From Armatimonadota bacterium (GTDB lineage: Bacteria > Sysuimicrobiota > Sysuimicrobiia > Sysuimicrobiales > Sysuimicrobiaceae): a stretch of 64,000 bases of DNA. The translations under genes were made by a program, and so were the position numbers. The stretch covers positions 1-64,000 of the forward strand of contig JANXBY010000021.1 in the NCBI GenBank assembly GCA_025060455.1, in the 5' to 3' direction. This document shows positions 8,179 to 16,877 of this stretch, piece by piece. The notes beneath the pieces were generated by a model that worked only from the letters and a program-made list of their open reading frames with translations, was not told the DNA's origin and made no database searches. Positions within the stretch are counted from its first letter, which is position 1. The number at the start of each line of letters is the position of its first letter.

Positions 8179-9700
8179 GCCGCCCCAGGACGTCGGAGGA
8201 GGATCCCGCGGGCGCCTCCGCGCGCTCGGCGTGCACCGCCCGCGCCAGGCTCCGGTCCAGCCACACCTCCTGCCCGTCCGTGCGCACGCGCACACCCCGA
8301 GCGTCCTGCTCCAGCACCTCCAGGCGGACTCCGGGGCGCACCCCGTAGGCTTCCAAGGCCCGCAGCACCTTCGGGTCTTCGTCCTCCACCTCCTTCACCT
8401 CCACCCGCTCGCCGGGCGCGCAGTCCACTAACCTCCGTGCCCGGCCGGTGTCCGCGCTCGCCGGAGGGATGGGGGACCCGTGAGGGTCCCGGCGCGGGTG
8501 GCCCAGAGCCTCATCCAGCCGGTCGGCCAGCTCCGCGGGACTGAGGTGTTCCAGCCGCTCCGCCTCCGCGTGTACTTCCGCCCACGACAGGCCCACGCGG
8601 TCCACCAGGTACCGCTCCCACAGGCGGTGCGAGCGGACCAGCTCCACCGCCTGGGCGTGGCCGGCGTCGGTGAGGTTCACCCGGTCCCCGTCCAGCCGCA
8701 CCAGTCCCTGGGCCTGAAGCCTGCGGAGCAGCCGCGAAGCGTGCCGCCGGGGCAGCCCGAGGCGGCCCGCGATCTCCGCCACCGCCACGCCGCCCGCGCC
8801 CAGCAGGTACGCCTGCTTGAGGAAGTCTTCCAGAACCCGGGCGCGGGCCACGCGCCTGCGCCGGACCCACTCCCACACCAGTCCTTCCCGCGGCCCCACC
8901 AGCACCGCCCCGCAAAACAGAAGGCTCGCCACCAGGACCATGGTGGCGCCGGAGGCGACGTTCAGGTGGTACGACAGGAACAGCCCCACCACCGCGGACA
9001 CCACGCCCACCGCCACGGCCCACGCCAGCATCCAGGACATGCGGTCCGTGAGCAGGAAGGCGGTGGCACCTGGCGTGATCAGCATGGCCACCACCAGCAC
9101 GATCCCCACCGTCTGCAGGGAGGCCACGATGGTCAGCGACAGCAGGAACATGAGGGCGTAGTGGAGCACCCCGGTGGGCACTCCCATGGCCGCCGCCGCC
9201 ACGGGGTCGAAGGTCCACAGGACCAGCTCCTTGTACAGGAGGAGGACGGCCGCTACCACCACCGCACCCGTGAGGGCGGTGAGCAGCAGGTCTGAGTCGG
9301 ACACCCCCAGCACGTTGCCGAACAGAATGTGGAACAGGTCTACCGCCTTGCTCCGGATGCGGCTCACGAGGACGAAGCCCAGGGCGAACGCCCCCGTGAA
9401 CACGATCCCCATGGCGGAGTCCTCCTTGATCCGGGTGTGGCGTTCCACCGCGGAGATCCCCAGGGCTGTGAGGATCCCCGTGGTCACCGCCCCAACGAAG
9501 AAGGGCAGCCCCAGCAGGTAGGCGAACGCGACCCCGGGCAGGACGGCGTGGGAGATGGCGTCCCCCAGCAGGGCCCACCGCTTGACCAACAGGAAGCAGC
9601 TGAGCATCGCGCAGACCCCGCCCACCAGGACCGCGGCCAGCAGGGCCCGCTGCATGAACGTGTACTGGAGCGGCGCCCCCACCAACTCCCACACGGTCAT
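8123..9700 (-). CDS. Metal ABC permease fused to a DtxR-like repressor (YtgCR-like)
   Basis: A 525-residue fusion. Residues 1-285 are an ABC-3 family permease for Mn/Zn/Fe with about nine membrane helices and the conserved [14 protein letters not shown] loop near residue 40. After a basic [11 protein letters not shown] linker, residues 300-450 are a DtxR-family repressor: winged helix ([24 protein letters not shown]), then the metal/dimer domain with [10 protein letters not shown] and [11 protein letters not shown]. An FeoA/SH3-like domain follows. At the IdeR Cys102 position there is Glu, as in MntR-type proteins. The architecture matches chlamydial YtgCR. ATG overlaps the ATPase stop (ATGA). 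The operon also encodes a separate repressor. Confidence 0.9.
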   Translation of the reverse strand: MTVWELVGAPLQYTFMQRALLAAVLVGGVCAMLSCFLLVKRWALLGDAISHAVLPGVAFAYLLGLPFFVGAVTTGILTALGISAVERHTRIKEDSAMGIVFTGAFALGFVLVSRIRSKAVDLFHILFGNVLGVSDSDLLLTALTGAVVVAAVLLLYKELVLWTFDPVAAAAMGVPTGVLHYALMFLLSLTIVASLQTVGIVLVVAMLITPGATAFLLTDRMSWMLAWAVAVGVVSAVVGLFLSYHLNVASGATMVLVASLLFCGAVLVGPREGLVWEWVRRRRVARARVLEDFLKQAYLLGAGGVAVAEIAGRLGLPRRHASRLLRRLQAQGLVRLDGDRVNLTDAGHAQAVELVRSHRLWERYLVDRVGLSWAEVHAEAERLEHLSPAELADRLDEALGHPRRDPHGSPIPPASADTGRARRLVDCAPGERVEVKEVEDEDPKVLRALEAYGVRPGVRLEVLEQDARGVRVRTDGQEVWLDRSLARAVHAERAEAPAGSSSDVLGRLSGESSTGTPGSARGGDL

Positions 9701-10458
9701 GGCCGGATCCCCATCCTCTGGTCGGCCACCTCCAACAGGGTGAGCCGGCCCCCGTAGGTGCGCTGCAGGAGGTCGGGCCGGAACACCTCCGCGGGCGGGC
9801 CGTAGGCCACCACGTGCTGGTTCAACAGCAGCAGGCGGTCGAAGGCGGTCTGCGCGCGGCTGAGGTCGTGGGTGGCCACCACCACGGTCCGGCCCTCGTC
9901 CCGCAACCGGTCCAGCAGGGCGTAGATGGCCTCCTCCGTGGCGGCGTCCACACCCACGAAGGGCTCGTCCAGCAGCATCACCGGGGCTTCCTGCGCCAGG
10001 GCGCGGGCCAAGAACACCCGCTGCTGCTGGCCCCCGGACAGCTGGCCGATCTGCCGCCGCGCCAGGGCCTCCATGCCCACCATCCGCAGGCACTCCCGGG
10101 CTACCCGCCGGTCCTCGGGGCCCGGACGGCGCACCCAGCCTACGTGCGGGAACCGCCCCATGAGCACCACTTCCTCCACCACGACCGGGTAGTCCCAGTC
10201 CACCTCCGTGCGCTGTGGGACGTACGCCACCAGCCGGCGCGCCTGGTGGACAGGGTGTCCGAACAGCTCCACGTAGCCTGTGTCCGGGGTCAAAAGCCCC
10301 ACCAACGCCCGCAGGAGGGTGGATTTACCGGCCCCGTTGGGGCCCACCAGGCCCACCCGCAACCCCGGCGGCACGGTCACGCTCACGTTCCGGATGGCGG
10401 GCTTGCCCCGGTAGGACACGGTGAGGTTTTCCACCCGGATGGCAGCAACCTCGCTCAC
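9697..10458 (-). CDS. Metal (Mn/Zn/Fe) ABC transporter ATPase
   Basis: A 253-residue ATPase of the ZnuC/MntA class. Walker A is GPNGAGKST, the Q-loop region is YVPQRTEVDWDYPV (the WDYP signature of metal importers), the signature is LSGGQQQR, Walker B is VMLLDEPF and the switch His lies in VVATHDL. GTG start overlaps the binding-protein stop by four bases and its own stop overlaps the permease start by four. The three transporter genes are therefore translationally coupled. Confidence 0.94.
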   Translation of the reverse strand: MSEVAAIRVENLTVSYRGKPAIRNVSVTVPPGLRVGLVGPNGAGKSTLLRALVGLLTPDTGYVELFGHPVHQARRLVAYVPQRTEVDWDYPVVVEEVVLMGRFPHVGWVRRPGPEDRRVARECLRMVGMEALARRQIGQLSGGQQQRVFLARALAQEAPVMLLDEPFVGVDAATEEAIYALLDRLRDEGRTVVVATHDLSRAQTAFDRLLLLNQHVVAYGPPAEVFRPDLLQRTYGGRLTLLEVADQRMGIRP

Positions 10459-11348
10459 CGCAACGCCTCCACAATGGCCCGCACGTTGTGCCGCATCATC
10501 TTCACGTAGGTATCGGCGTCGCTGCCCGGCGGCCCCAGGGAGTCGCCGTACAACCTCGGTCCGACCCGAACCCCGGCTTCCCGGGCCACCCGCTCCATGA
10601 GCTTGGGGTTGACCGTGGTCTCGACGAACACCGCGAGGACGCCCTCCGTGCGGATCCGGTCCACCAGCCGGGCGATCTCCTGCGGGGAGGGCTCGTCCTC
10701 GGTGCTGATCCCCCACAGGGTCCCCACCACGCGGAACCCGTACCGCTGGCCGAAGTATCGGAAGGCGTCGTGGGTGGTCACCAGCTTGCGGCGGTGGGGC
10801 GGGATCTTCGCCACCTCCGATTGGATCCACGCGTGCAACGCCTCCAGCTCCTTCAGCGCCCGGGCTGCGTTGGCCTCGTAGGCTGCCCGCCCCGCAGGGT
10901 CGAAGGACACCAGGGCGTCCCGTGCGTTGAGGACGTACTGCTTCGCGAACACGGGATCCATCCACAGGTGAGGGTCCGGGTCTCCTCGGTACCGCCCTTC
11001 GGTCTGCACCGCGGGCCGCAGCCCCCGGCTCAGCTCCACTGGCACCCGCCGGCCACCCGCGTTCTCGATGAGTTCCTCCAGCCACTTTTCCAGGCCCAAG
11101 CCGTTGTAGAAGACCAGCTGGGATTCTGCCACCTTCTGCACGTCCCGGGGCACGGGCTCGTACGTGTGAGGGTCCCCGCCCACGGGGATGAGGCTCACCA
11201 CCTCCACCCGGTCGCCCGCCACCTGGGAAACCAGGTCAGCGAGGATGTTGATGGTGGCCACCGCCTTCGGCCGGGAAGCCCCGGGAACCGGGGCGGCGCA
11301 TCCCGCCAGCAGCAGACCCACGGCCACCAGCCAGCGGGCTCGCGTCAC
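10455..11348 (-). CDS. Metal-binding lipoprotein of ABC importer (cluster A-I)
   Basis: A 297-residue substrate-binding lipoprotein. The N-terminal lipobox LLAGC puts the acylated Cys near residue 17. Cluster A-I metal ligands are visible: the first His in GGDPHTYEP, the second in PDPHLWMDP, then Glu in VFVETTVN and Asp in GDSLG. The length and the TTHDAFRYFGQRYGF motif fit the TroA/PsaA/MntC group. Whether Mn, Zn or Fe is carried cannot be told from these residues alone; the MntR-like repressors favour Mn. GTG start overlaps the regulator stop by four bases. Confidence 0.93.
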   Translation of the reverse strand: MTRARWLVAVGLLLAGCAAPVPGASRPKAVATINILADLVSQVAGDRVEVVSLIPVGGDPHTYEPVPRDVQKVAESQLVFYNGLGLEKWLEELIENAGGRRVPVELSRGLRPAVQTEGRYRGDPDPHLWMDPVFAKQYVLNARDALVSFDPAGRAAYEANAARALKELEALHAWIQSEVAKIPPHRRKLVTTHDAFRYFGQRYGFRVVGTLWGISTEDEPSPQEIARLVDRIRTEGVLAVFVETTVNPKLMERVAREAGVRVGPRLYGDSLGPPGSDADTYVKMMRHNVRAIVEALR

Positions 11349-11998
11349 TCCGACACCTCCCGCACGAACACACCCTCCGCGGCGCGCACGGGCACCCGGT
11401 GGGTCAACTCGCCCGACTGGACCGTCACCGCACCCGACGACCGCCGGAGCACCCGCAGCTGAGCGCCCGGCAGCAACGCCCACGAAGCCAACCGCCGGAG
11501 CCGGCGGGGGTCGCTGTCGCTGACCCGCTCCACCCGGAAGGTGCGGCCGGGCGGTGCCTCCGAAAGCCGCGGGTGCCGCTCCTCACGCAGCTCCCCGGTC
11601 CGGGTGGGAATCGGGTCGCCGTGCGGGTCGGCGGTGGGGTGCCCCAGGGCCCGCGCGATCAGCTCCTCCAGCGCCTCCGAGAGGGCGTGTTCCAGGCGCT
11701 CTGCCTCCTCGTGGGCCTGCTCGATGGGCAGGCCCAGTTTGACGGTGAGGTACAGCTCCAGAAGCCGGTGGTGGCGGATCACCTCCAGGGCCGCCCGCTG
11801 GCCCGCCCGGGTGAGCCGAACCCCGTGGTAGGGGGTGTGGGTGACCAGTCCCTGCGCGCTCATGCGCTTGAGCATCTTGGTCACGGAGGCGGGGGCCACT
11901 CGCATGTGGGCCGCGATGGCGTTGGTGGTCACCGGGTCCTCCGACCGGCCCAGCTTGTAGATGGCCTTCAGGTAGTCCTCCACCGCCGCGGTAGTCAT
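11345..11998 (-). CDS. DtxR/MntR-family metalloregulator
   Basis: A 217-residue repressor, first gene of the metal-uptake operon. A winged helix (residues 1-65, with SVTKMLKRM recognition helix) is followed by the metal-sensing dimer domain with RHHRLLELYL and QAHEEAERLEH. The third segment ends in an SH3-like FeoA domain. Glu replaces the Cys/Met of iron-type DtxR at the primary site, suggesting manganese sensing. The ATG lies two bases from tandem operator-like repeats, so the gene is probably autoregulated. The fused permease C-terminus is a paralogue with the same domain order. Confidence 0.93.
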   Translation of the reverse strand: MTTAAVEDYLKAIYKLGRSEDPVTTNAIAAHMRVAPASVTKMLKRMSAQGLVTHTPYHGVRLTRAGQRAALEVIRHHRLLELYLTVKLGLPIEQAHEEAERLEHALSEALEELIARALGHPTADPHGDPIPTRTGELREERHPRLSEAPPGRTFRVERVSDSDPRRLRRLASWALLPGAQLRVLRRSSGAVTVQSGELTHRVPVRAAEGVFVREVSE

Positions 11999-11999
11999 T

Positions 12000-12030
12000 T
12001 TTACCTGCAGCTAAATTTGCCTGGGCTAAA
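12000..12030 (-). promoter_or_regulatory. Tandem operator-like repeats in front of the metal-uptake operon
   Basis: On the + strand two abutting copies read TTTACCTGCAGCTAAA (12000-12015) and TTTGCCTGGGCTAAA (12016-12030), sharing TTT-R-CCTG-GCTAAA. The first is palindromic at 14 of 16 positions. They lie directly before the ATG of the DtxR-like repressor, so they are likely its operator. Confidence 0.6.
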
Positions 12031-12123
12031 AACTACCGGCCGGCGGCCCCCCTGTCAACCCCCTGCCCCGGGCGCGGGGGGCAGGGGCACAATAGTGCTG
12101 GACACCGACCCAGGGGGTGGGCC

Positions 12124-12537
12124 ATGGCAGACGTGGTCCGGCGTGTGGAGTACCAGTACGTGGTGGTCCCGGACCGGCCGGGAGAGGGGCTTCGGGTCCT
12201 GGCGGCCCTCCAGGGGGCCGGCGTGAACCTCCTGGCGTACTTGGGATTTCCCGTGGAGGGCGGCCGCGCTCAGCTGGACCTGGTGGCGGAGGACCCGGAG
12301 GCGCTGCGCCGCGTGGCGGCGCAGGAAGGCTGGCAGCTCAGCGCGCCCAAGATGGCGTTTTTGATCCAGGGCGAGGACCGGGTGGGAGCTGCCGCGGAGC
12401 ACATCCGCAAGCTCAGCGAGGCCGGGGTGAACATCACCGCGGCCGCGGCGGCTGCCGCCGGCGCGGGCCGCTACGGAATGGTCCTGTGGGTTCGGCCGGA
12501 GGACTACGAGCGGGCAGCTCAGCTCCTGGGCGCCTGA
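12124..12537 (+). CDS. ACT-domain-like small protein
   Basis: A 137-residue protein that appears to be two tandem ACT-like units. The first has VVPDRPGEGLRVLAALQGAGVN near residue 14, and the second has VGAAAEHIRKLSEAGVNITAA near residue 85. Each has the beta-alpha-beta pattern and the D-x-PG or G-V-N turn usual in ACT ligand-binding domains. No catalytic domain is attached, so it is a candidate free-standing amino-acid or ligand sensor. ATG start with GGGGGTGG upstream. It overlaps the convergent hydrolase gene by 19 bases. Confidence 0.75.
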   Translation: MADVVRRVEYQYVVVPDRPGEGLRVLAALQGAGVNLLAYLGFPVEGGRAQLDLVAEDPEALRRVAAQEGWQLSAPKMAFLIQGEDRVGAAAEHIRKLSEAGVNITAAAAAAAGAGRYGMVLWVRPEDYERAAQLLGA

Positions 12538-13187
12538 CCGGACCTCAGGTGCCGGACAAACCAGTCCGCGGCCAGTTCCGCCACGCGCTCGAGGGCCCCG
12601 GGCTCCTCGAAGAGGTGGCCCGCACCGGGGATCACCTCTAGGTGCTTCGGGCAGGCCAGCAGCGCCAGGGCTTCCTGGTTCAGCCGCAGGACCGGGTCAT
12701 CCAAGCCGCCCACGATCAGGAGGGTGGGCGCCTGTACCCGCGGCAGGGCGTCCCGCGCCAGGTCCGGCCGGCCGCCCCTGGACACCACCGCCGCCACACG
12801 GTCGGGAGCGGCGGCCGCCGCCCGCAAGGCCGCCGCGGCACCCGTGCTGGCGCCAAACAACCCCACCCGCAGAGGCCGAACGGCTGCATCGGCCTGCGCC
12901 CACTCCACCGCCCGCAGCACCCGCTCGGTGAGCAGGCCGATGTCGAACCGGAACGCGGCGGTGCGCTGGTCTTCTCGCTCCTCGCGGGCCGTCAGCAGGT
13001 CCAGGAGCAACGTGGCCAGGTTTCGCTCCTGCAACCGCCTCGCCACAAACCGGTTGCGCGGGCTGAAGCGGCTGCTACCGCTGCCGTGCGCGAACACCAC
13101 CAGCCCCACAGCCCCCGGCGGGGTCACCAAGTCTCCGTCCAGGGCTTCCGCCTCCACAGGGATCCGCACCGCCCGCTCGTCCACCAT
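12519..13187 (-). CDS. Alpha/beta hydrolase (dienelactone hydrolase-like)
   Basis: A 222-residue alpha/beta hydrolase. The oxyanion strand is VVFAHGSGSSR near residue 32. The nucleophile elbow is GASTGA near residue 112. The acid residue lies in IVGGLDDPV near 170, and the His in PGAGHLFEE near 192. The fold and length fit the dienelactone hydrolase/phosphoribosyltransferase-associated hydrolase group; the substrate is unknown. ATG start. It is transcribed divergently from the small FmdB-type zinc-ribbon gene. Confidence 0.85.
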   Translation of the reverse strand: MVDERAVRIPVEAEALDGDLVTPPGAVGLVVFAHGSGSSRFSPRNRFVARRLQERNLATLLLDLLTAREEREDQRTAAFRFDIGLLTERVLRAVEWAQADAAVRPLRVGLFGASTGAAAALRAAAAAPDRVAAVVSRGGRPDLARDALPRVQAPTLLIVGGLDDPVLRLNQEALALLACPKHLEVIPGAGHLFEEPGALERVAELAADWFVRHLRSGQAPRS

Positions 13188-13196
13188 CCCCTCCCC

Positions 13197-13205
13197 TGGT
13201 ATGAT
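13197..13205 (+). promoter_or_regulatory. Extended -10 promoter of the FmdB-type gene
   Basis: TGGTATGAT is a good extended -10 (TG-N-TATGAT) 24 bases before the ATG at 13230, followed by GGAGGG as ribosome site. Confidence 0.5.
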
Positions 13206-13229
13206 GGATCACGGAGGGATTCGGGCGCC

Positions 13230-13433
13230 ATGCCGGTGTACGAGTACGTGTGCCAGGAGTGCGGGGACCGGTTCGAGCGCCTGGTGGGCTACGCGGAAGC
13301 GGACGGCGTGGCCTGCGAGCGCTGTGGGTCTTCGGACGTCCGCCGCCTGGTGTCCCTCATCGCCGCGCCACGCCCGGCACGCCCGTCAGAGGGGTGCGGC
13401 TGTGGCGGGACGTGCAGCTGCGGGGCCCACTAG
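13230..13433 (+). CDS. FmdB-family zinc ribbon protein
   Basis: A 67-residue protein starting MPVYEYVCQECG, the hallmark of FmdB/CxxC zinc-ribbon regulators. Two CxxC pairs (CQEC near residue 8, CERC near residue 29) can hold one zinc. A second cluster, CGCGGTCSC, closes the protein and could bind another metal; it is common in this family. Function in bacteria is not established. A GGAGGG ribosome site lies 11 bases upstream of the ATG. Confidence 0.9.
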   Translation: MPVYEYVCQECGDRFERLVGYAEADGVACERCGSSDVRRLVSLIAAPRPARPSEGCGCGGTCSCGAH

Positions 13434-13454
13434 CTCAACACCGGGAGAGTGGCT

Positions 13455-13511
13455 GGGGTCCATTTTTTTCGGTGGGGGACCCCGGGACCCCTCCACACGG
13501 TGCGTGTGGGG
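13455..13511. terminator. Possible bidirectional hairpins between convergent genes
   Basis: Two inverted repeats lie between fmdB-like and korB-like stops. GGGGTCC (13455-13461) pairs with GGACCCC (13477-13483) around a T-rich loop, and CTCCACACG pairs with CGTGTGGGG (13491-13511). Neither is followed by a clean T tract outside the stem. Part of this segment resembles the gap at 30985-31016. Confidence 0.35.
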
Positions 13512-13514
13512 CTG

Positions 13515-14378
13515 CTACCGGTAGGCAGCCAGCACCGGGCTCAGATCCACCCCGGACAGCTCTTCCTCCCACATCGGAAGCCGCCGCTGCGGCCGCTTCT
13601 GCCGCGGGTTGCGGTACACCACACCCAACGGCACCTTGCCCCGCCGGGCGAAGTCCCGCACCAGCTTCCAGGCGGCGTCCCGGTCGGTGGGGTCGTGATC
13701 TGCGGGCACGTACTCGACCCGCTCCCGGAACCAGTCGTAGGTGTTGAAGCGGTTGTAGGTCACGCAGGGTGAGAAGTCGTTGACGAAGGCAAACCCCGGG
13801 TGCTGGATGGCCTCCACGATCATGCGGGCCGTGTGCTTCACGTCCCCGCTGAAGGACTGCGCCACGAAGGTGGCCTCGCTGGTCAGCGCCAGGAGCAACG
13901 CGTCCACCATGGGCGGGTGCTCCTCCGCACTGCCGCGGTCGTCCGGCTGTCCCAGCCCCGCCGTGGGGGAGTCCTGGCCTTTGGTGAGCCCGTAGACGCC
14001 GTTGTTCATCACGAGCAACACCATGTCGGGGTCCCGCCGGCACACGTGGACGAAGTTCTCCACCCCGATGGCGAAGGTGTCCCCGTCCCCCGCCAGGCAG
14101 ATCACCGTGAGCTCGGGGTTGGCCATCTTGGCCCCGAGGCCGTAGGCCAGAGCGCCCCCGTGGGTGCCGTGGAAGGCGTTGCCGTTCAGGTAGTTGCGGA
14201 TCTGGCCGGAGCAGCCGATCCCACCCACCAGCAACAGCTCGTGCGGCATGATCTCCAGCTCCGTGAGCGCCTGCTTGAGGGCGGCCAGTACCCCGAAGTC
14301 CCCGCAGCCCGGACACCACTGAATGCGGTGCTTGGGGACCGCGTTTTCCTCCCAGAGCTTAATCCCCTTCGTGTTCAT
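13515..14378 (-). CDS. korB: 2-oxoacid:ferredoxin oxidoreductase, beta subunit
   Basis: A 287-residue thiamine-diphosphate subunit of a 2-oxoacid (probably 2-oxoglutarate):ferredoxin oxidoreductase. Family motifs are WCPGCGDFGVL near residue 20, GIGCSGQ near 52, and the ThDP/Mg motif AGDGDTFAIG near 96 ending at NNGVYG, then LTKGQDSPT. The start chosen is ATG 14378, which gives the usual N-terminus. It overlaps the alpha-subunit gene by 20 bases. A ferredoxin-like Cys cluster is absent here, as is normal for the two-subunit KorAB form. Confidence 0.92.
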   Translation of the reverse strand: MNTKGIKLWEENAVPKHRIQWCPGCGDFGVLAALKQALTELEIMPHELLLVGGIGCSGQIRNYLNGNAFHGTHGGALAYGLGAKMANPELTVICLAGDGDTFAIGVENFVHVCRRDPDMVLLVMNNGVYGLTKGQDSPTAGLGQPDDRGSAEEHPPMVDALLLALTSEATFVAQSFSGDVKHTARMIVEAIQHPGFAFVNDFSPCVTYNRFNTYDWFRERVEYVPADHDPTDRDAAWKLVRDFARRGKVPLGVVYRNPRQKRPQRRLPMWEEELSGVDLSPVLAAYR

Positions 14379-16242
14379 TCCGGCCCACCTCCACGGGCAC
14401 GGGCTGGCTGTCCCCCCCGATCCGCACCACCGCACCTTCCCGCTGTAGCGCCTGCAGGACTGCGTCGGCCACCTCGGTGGGGTACAGGGGCACCCCGTTG
14501 TACTTGTTCACCCGCCGGGTGGCGATGCGTAGCTCCCGCTGGAGCAGGTCCGCGAACTGCCCGCTGAAGTTCTGCTCCACCACCACCACGGGCCCTGCGT
14601 CCGCGAACAGGGCCTCCAGCCTCGGACGGTGCAGGGGGAATACGTGGGTGAAGTGTACCAGGGCCACCGGGACTCCGCGCCGCTGCAGGATCAGCCGTGC
14701 CTCCTCCAGCACCGGCCGGGTGTTGCCCCAGCCCACCATCACGGGGTTCCCGCGGATGGAGCCGAACACCCGCGGCGGCTCCCAGTCCTCGCGCAGGTAG
14801 GTGTCCAACTTGCGCATGCGCTTCTCCACCATGGCCGCGCGCTTGCGCGGGTCGATGGAAACGAACCCGAACTCGTCGTGCTCTGCCCCGCTGGCCTTGA
14901 AGATGGCCCCCGGGGTGCCGGGCACGCTGCGGGGCGAGATGCCGGAGGGGGTCACCTCGAACCGCCGGTAGGGCTTGGCCCGGACGTCCTCCTCCCGTAC
15001 GATCCCGTGGCGCACCACGTGCGGCGGTTGGAACACCTCTTCCAGGACCGTCTTCTTCCCCTCCGACAGGTTCAGGTCGGTGAGGAAGAACACCGGGCAC
15101 TGGTACTTGTCGGACAGCTCGCACGCCTCCACCATCAGCGTGTAGCACTCCTCCACGGTGCCCGGCGCCAGCACGATGCGCGGGAAGTCCCCGTGGCCGG
15201 CGCCCACCACGAGGTTCAGGTCACCCTGCTCGGGACGGGTAGGCATGCCCGTGGACGGCCCCGCCCGCTGCGCGTCCACCACAATGACGGGCGTCTCCGT
15301 GGCCCCGCTGACCCCGAACTCCTCCACCTTGAGCGAGATCCCCGGCCCGGAGCTGCCCACCATGGCCCGTACGCCCGCCAGCGCCGCACCCAGCGCCGCC
15401 CGGATGCTCTCCCGTTCGTTCTGCCCCTGCAGGGCGCGCCCGCCGTAGCGGGGCAGCCACTGCTCCATGAACTCGAGGATGCTGCTGGCAGGGGTGATGG
15501 GGTAGCCCGCGTAGAAGCGAACCCCGCCCGCGATGGCCCCCAGCCCCAGGCACTCGTTGCCGGAGATGTACACCGCCCGGTGCCGCCCGGGCCGCGGCTC
15601 CAGCCGGACGGGTAGGTCGTAGCCGTTGGCCGCAAGCACCCGCTCCACCTCCTGCCGGCCGCGCCGCGCGGCCTGCAGGTTCAGCTCCACCACCTCCTGG
15701 CCCTTCCGCAGGAACCGCTCCTCCAGCAGCTGTCGCAGGTACGCCTCGTCGGAGTCGAACTGCAGCAGGCGGAACAGGGCACCTGTCATCACCACGTTCT
15801 TGACGACCTCGCGCTTCAGCTCCGCCTGCGCGATCTTGCGGGCGGGGATGGGGAACACCTTCACCCCGCGTGCCTCCAGATGCCCCGTGGGAATCTCCCC
15901 CGTGGAGGAGTCGTACACCAGCACCCCTCCGTCCCGCAGTTTGGCGCCGTGCCGGAACACGGTGTCGCGGTTGGGTTGCTCTGGGGCGTCCGGGTTGCTG
16001 TCGTAGTCCAGGGCCACGAGCACGTCCACCTCCGGGTCCCCGTACGACACCGGTGGATCCTCGGTGACCAGCATGGGGTCGAACTGGTGGGCCCCGTAGA
16101 TGGTGGAGGCGTAGCCCTTTTCCATGGCCACGGCAAACAGCCCCGCGCGGGTGAAGATCTTCCCCAGGATGTCGGTGACCGTGGTCACGCCGTCGCGGAG
16201 CTGGACCCCCCCGACCAGGAGCTTCAGGTGGTTGACTCGCAC
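14359..16242 (-). CDS. korA: 2-oxoacid:ferredoxin oxidoreductase, fused gamma-alpha subunit
   Basis: A 627-residue subunit in which the gamma domain (residues 1-190) is fused in front of the alpha domain. The gamma part has the GGVQLRDGV start and a DPPVSYGDPEVDVLVALD strand. The alpha part carries YAGYPITPASSILE near residue 270, VGSSGPGISLK near 320 and PSTGMPTRPEQGDL near 355. These are typical of KorA-type enzymes of the reductive or ferredoxin-linked TCA cycle. GTG start with GGAGGAGCC directly upstream. Isocitrate lyase and an IDH-family gene elsewhere in the window fit TCA-cycle carbon handling. Confidence 0.93.
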   Translation of the reverse strand: MRVNHLKLLVGGVQLRDGVTTVTDILGKIFTRAGLFAVAMEKGYASTIYGAHQFDPMLVTEDPPVSYGDPEVDVLVALDYDSNPDAPEQPNRDTVFRHGAKLRDGGVLVYDSSTGEIPTGHLEARGVKVFPIPARKIAQAELKREVVKNVVMTGALFRLLQFDSDEAYLRQLLEERFLRKGQEVVELNLQAARRGRQEVERVLAANGYDLPVRLEPRPGRHRAVYISGNECLGLGAIAGGVRFYAGYPITPASSILEFMEQWLPRYGGRALQGQNERESIRAALGAALAGVRAMVGSSGPGISLKVEEFGVSGATETPVIVVDAQRAGPSTGMPTRPEQGDLNLVVGAGHGDFPRIVLAPGTVEECYTLMVEACELSDKYQCPVFFLTDLNLSEGKKTVLEEVFQPPHVVRHGIVREEDVRAKPYRRFEVTPSGISPRSVPGTPGAIFKASGAEHDEFGFVSIDPRKRAAMVEKRMRKLDTYLREDWEPPRVFGSIRGNPVMVGWGNTRPVLEEARLILQRRGVPVALVHFTHVFPLHRPRLEALFADAGPVVVVEQNFSGQFADLLQRELRIATRRVNKYNGVPLYPTEVADAVLQALQREGAVVRIGGDSQPVPVEVGRNEHEGD

Positions 16243-16422
16243 GGCTCCTCCCTCCGAACCCGGCCCGGGTCCGCCTTCGGACGGTCCCCGCAGGCCCAAG
16301 CTACCACGCCCCCTGCGCCCCTTCCAATTGATGGACGCTATGCCACGGATAACCTCCGTCTATTCTGGCCGGGGCGCAGGGGCCGGCCCGGCGGGCGCGA
16401 ACCTCCCCCACGAGGAGGGATC

Positions 16423-16811
16423 GTGTCCTGCTGGGTGGTGGCCACCTTGGGGGCTGTGGCGCTGGCCGCCCCGGGACCACCGACGGCCCTCGTGGTGCGC
16501 CACCTCATCGAGTCGTTCATCGGCCCGGGCACCGTCACCGCGGTCTTCGTGGAGGCGTCCGGCCGGGAGGTTGACGTTCACGTCCGCATGGACGGGGTTC
16601 GGGCGCTGCCCCAGGAGCGCCGTAATTGGGATTGGTTCTTCCGGGACGTGTCGGAGATCGCCACCAGCCGGGTGTTTGAGCCCCCACGGGCGCACGAGGG
16701 ACCCTCCGGCTGGTCCGCATCCGGCTCTGGTACCGACTGGGCGGGCGGCTGGTGGCCCGGGCCCTCCGGGACCGAGGCCAGGCGGCGCCCCGCGTGGTGC
16801 TCACCCCGTAG
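16423..16811 (+). pseudogene. Small exported protein with an apparent one-base frameshift
   Basis: A GTG at 16423 follows GAGGAGGG at good spacing and opens a signal-peptide-like stretch (WVVATLGAVALAAP). A compact domain follows (VVRHLIESFIG, VFVEASGREVDVHVRMDG, WDWFFRDVSEIATSRVFEPP). Coding quality then switches to the frame one base earlier, with TLRLVRIRLWYRLGGRLV and ARALRDRGQ, ending in a TAG at 16809. One extra C in the C5 run at 16681-16685 would join both parts into about 129 residues. It may be a real frameshift or an assembly error. The family is not recognised. Confidence 0.6.
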
Positions 16812-16853
16812 CCCCAGGCCCGCCCGCCCCGCCGCGCACTGCCCCGGGATGCA

Positions 16854-16862
16854 TGCTATCCT
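16854..16862 (+). promoter_or_regulatory. Extended -10 promoter of the pterin dehydratase gene
   Basis: TGCTATCCT has the TG-N-TATNNT layout 15 bases before the ATG at 16878, implying a very short leader. Confidence 0.4.
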
Positions 16863-16877
16863 GGAGCTGTCACGACC

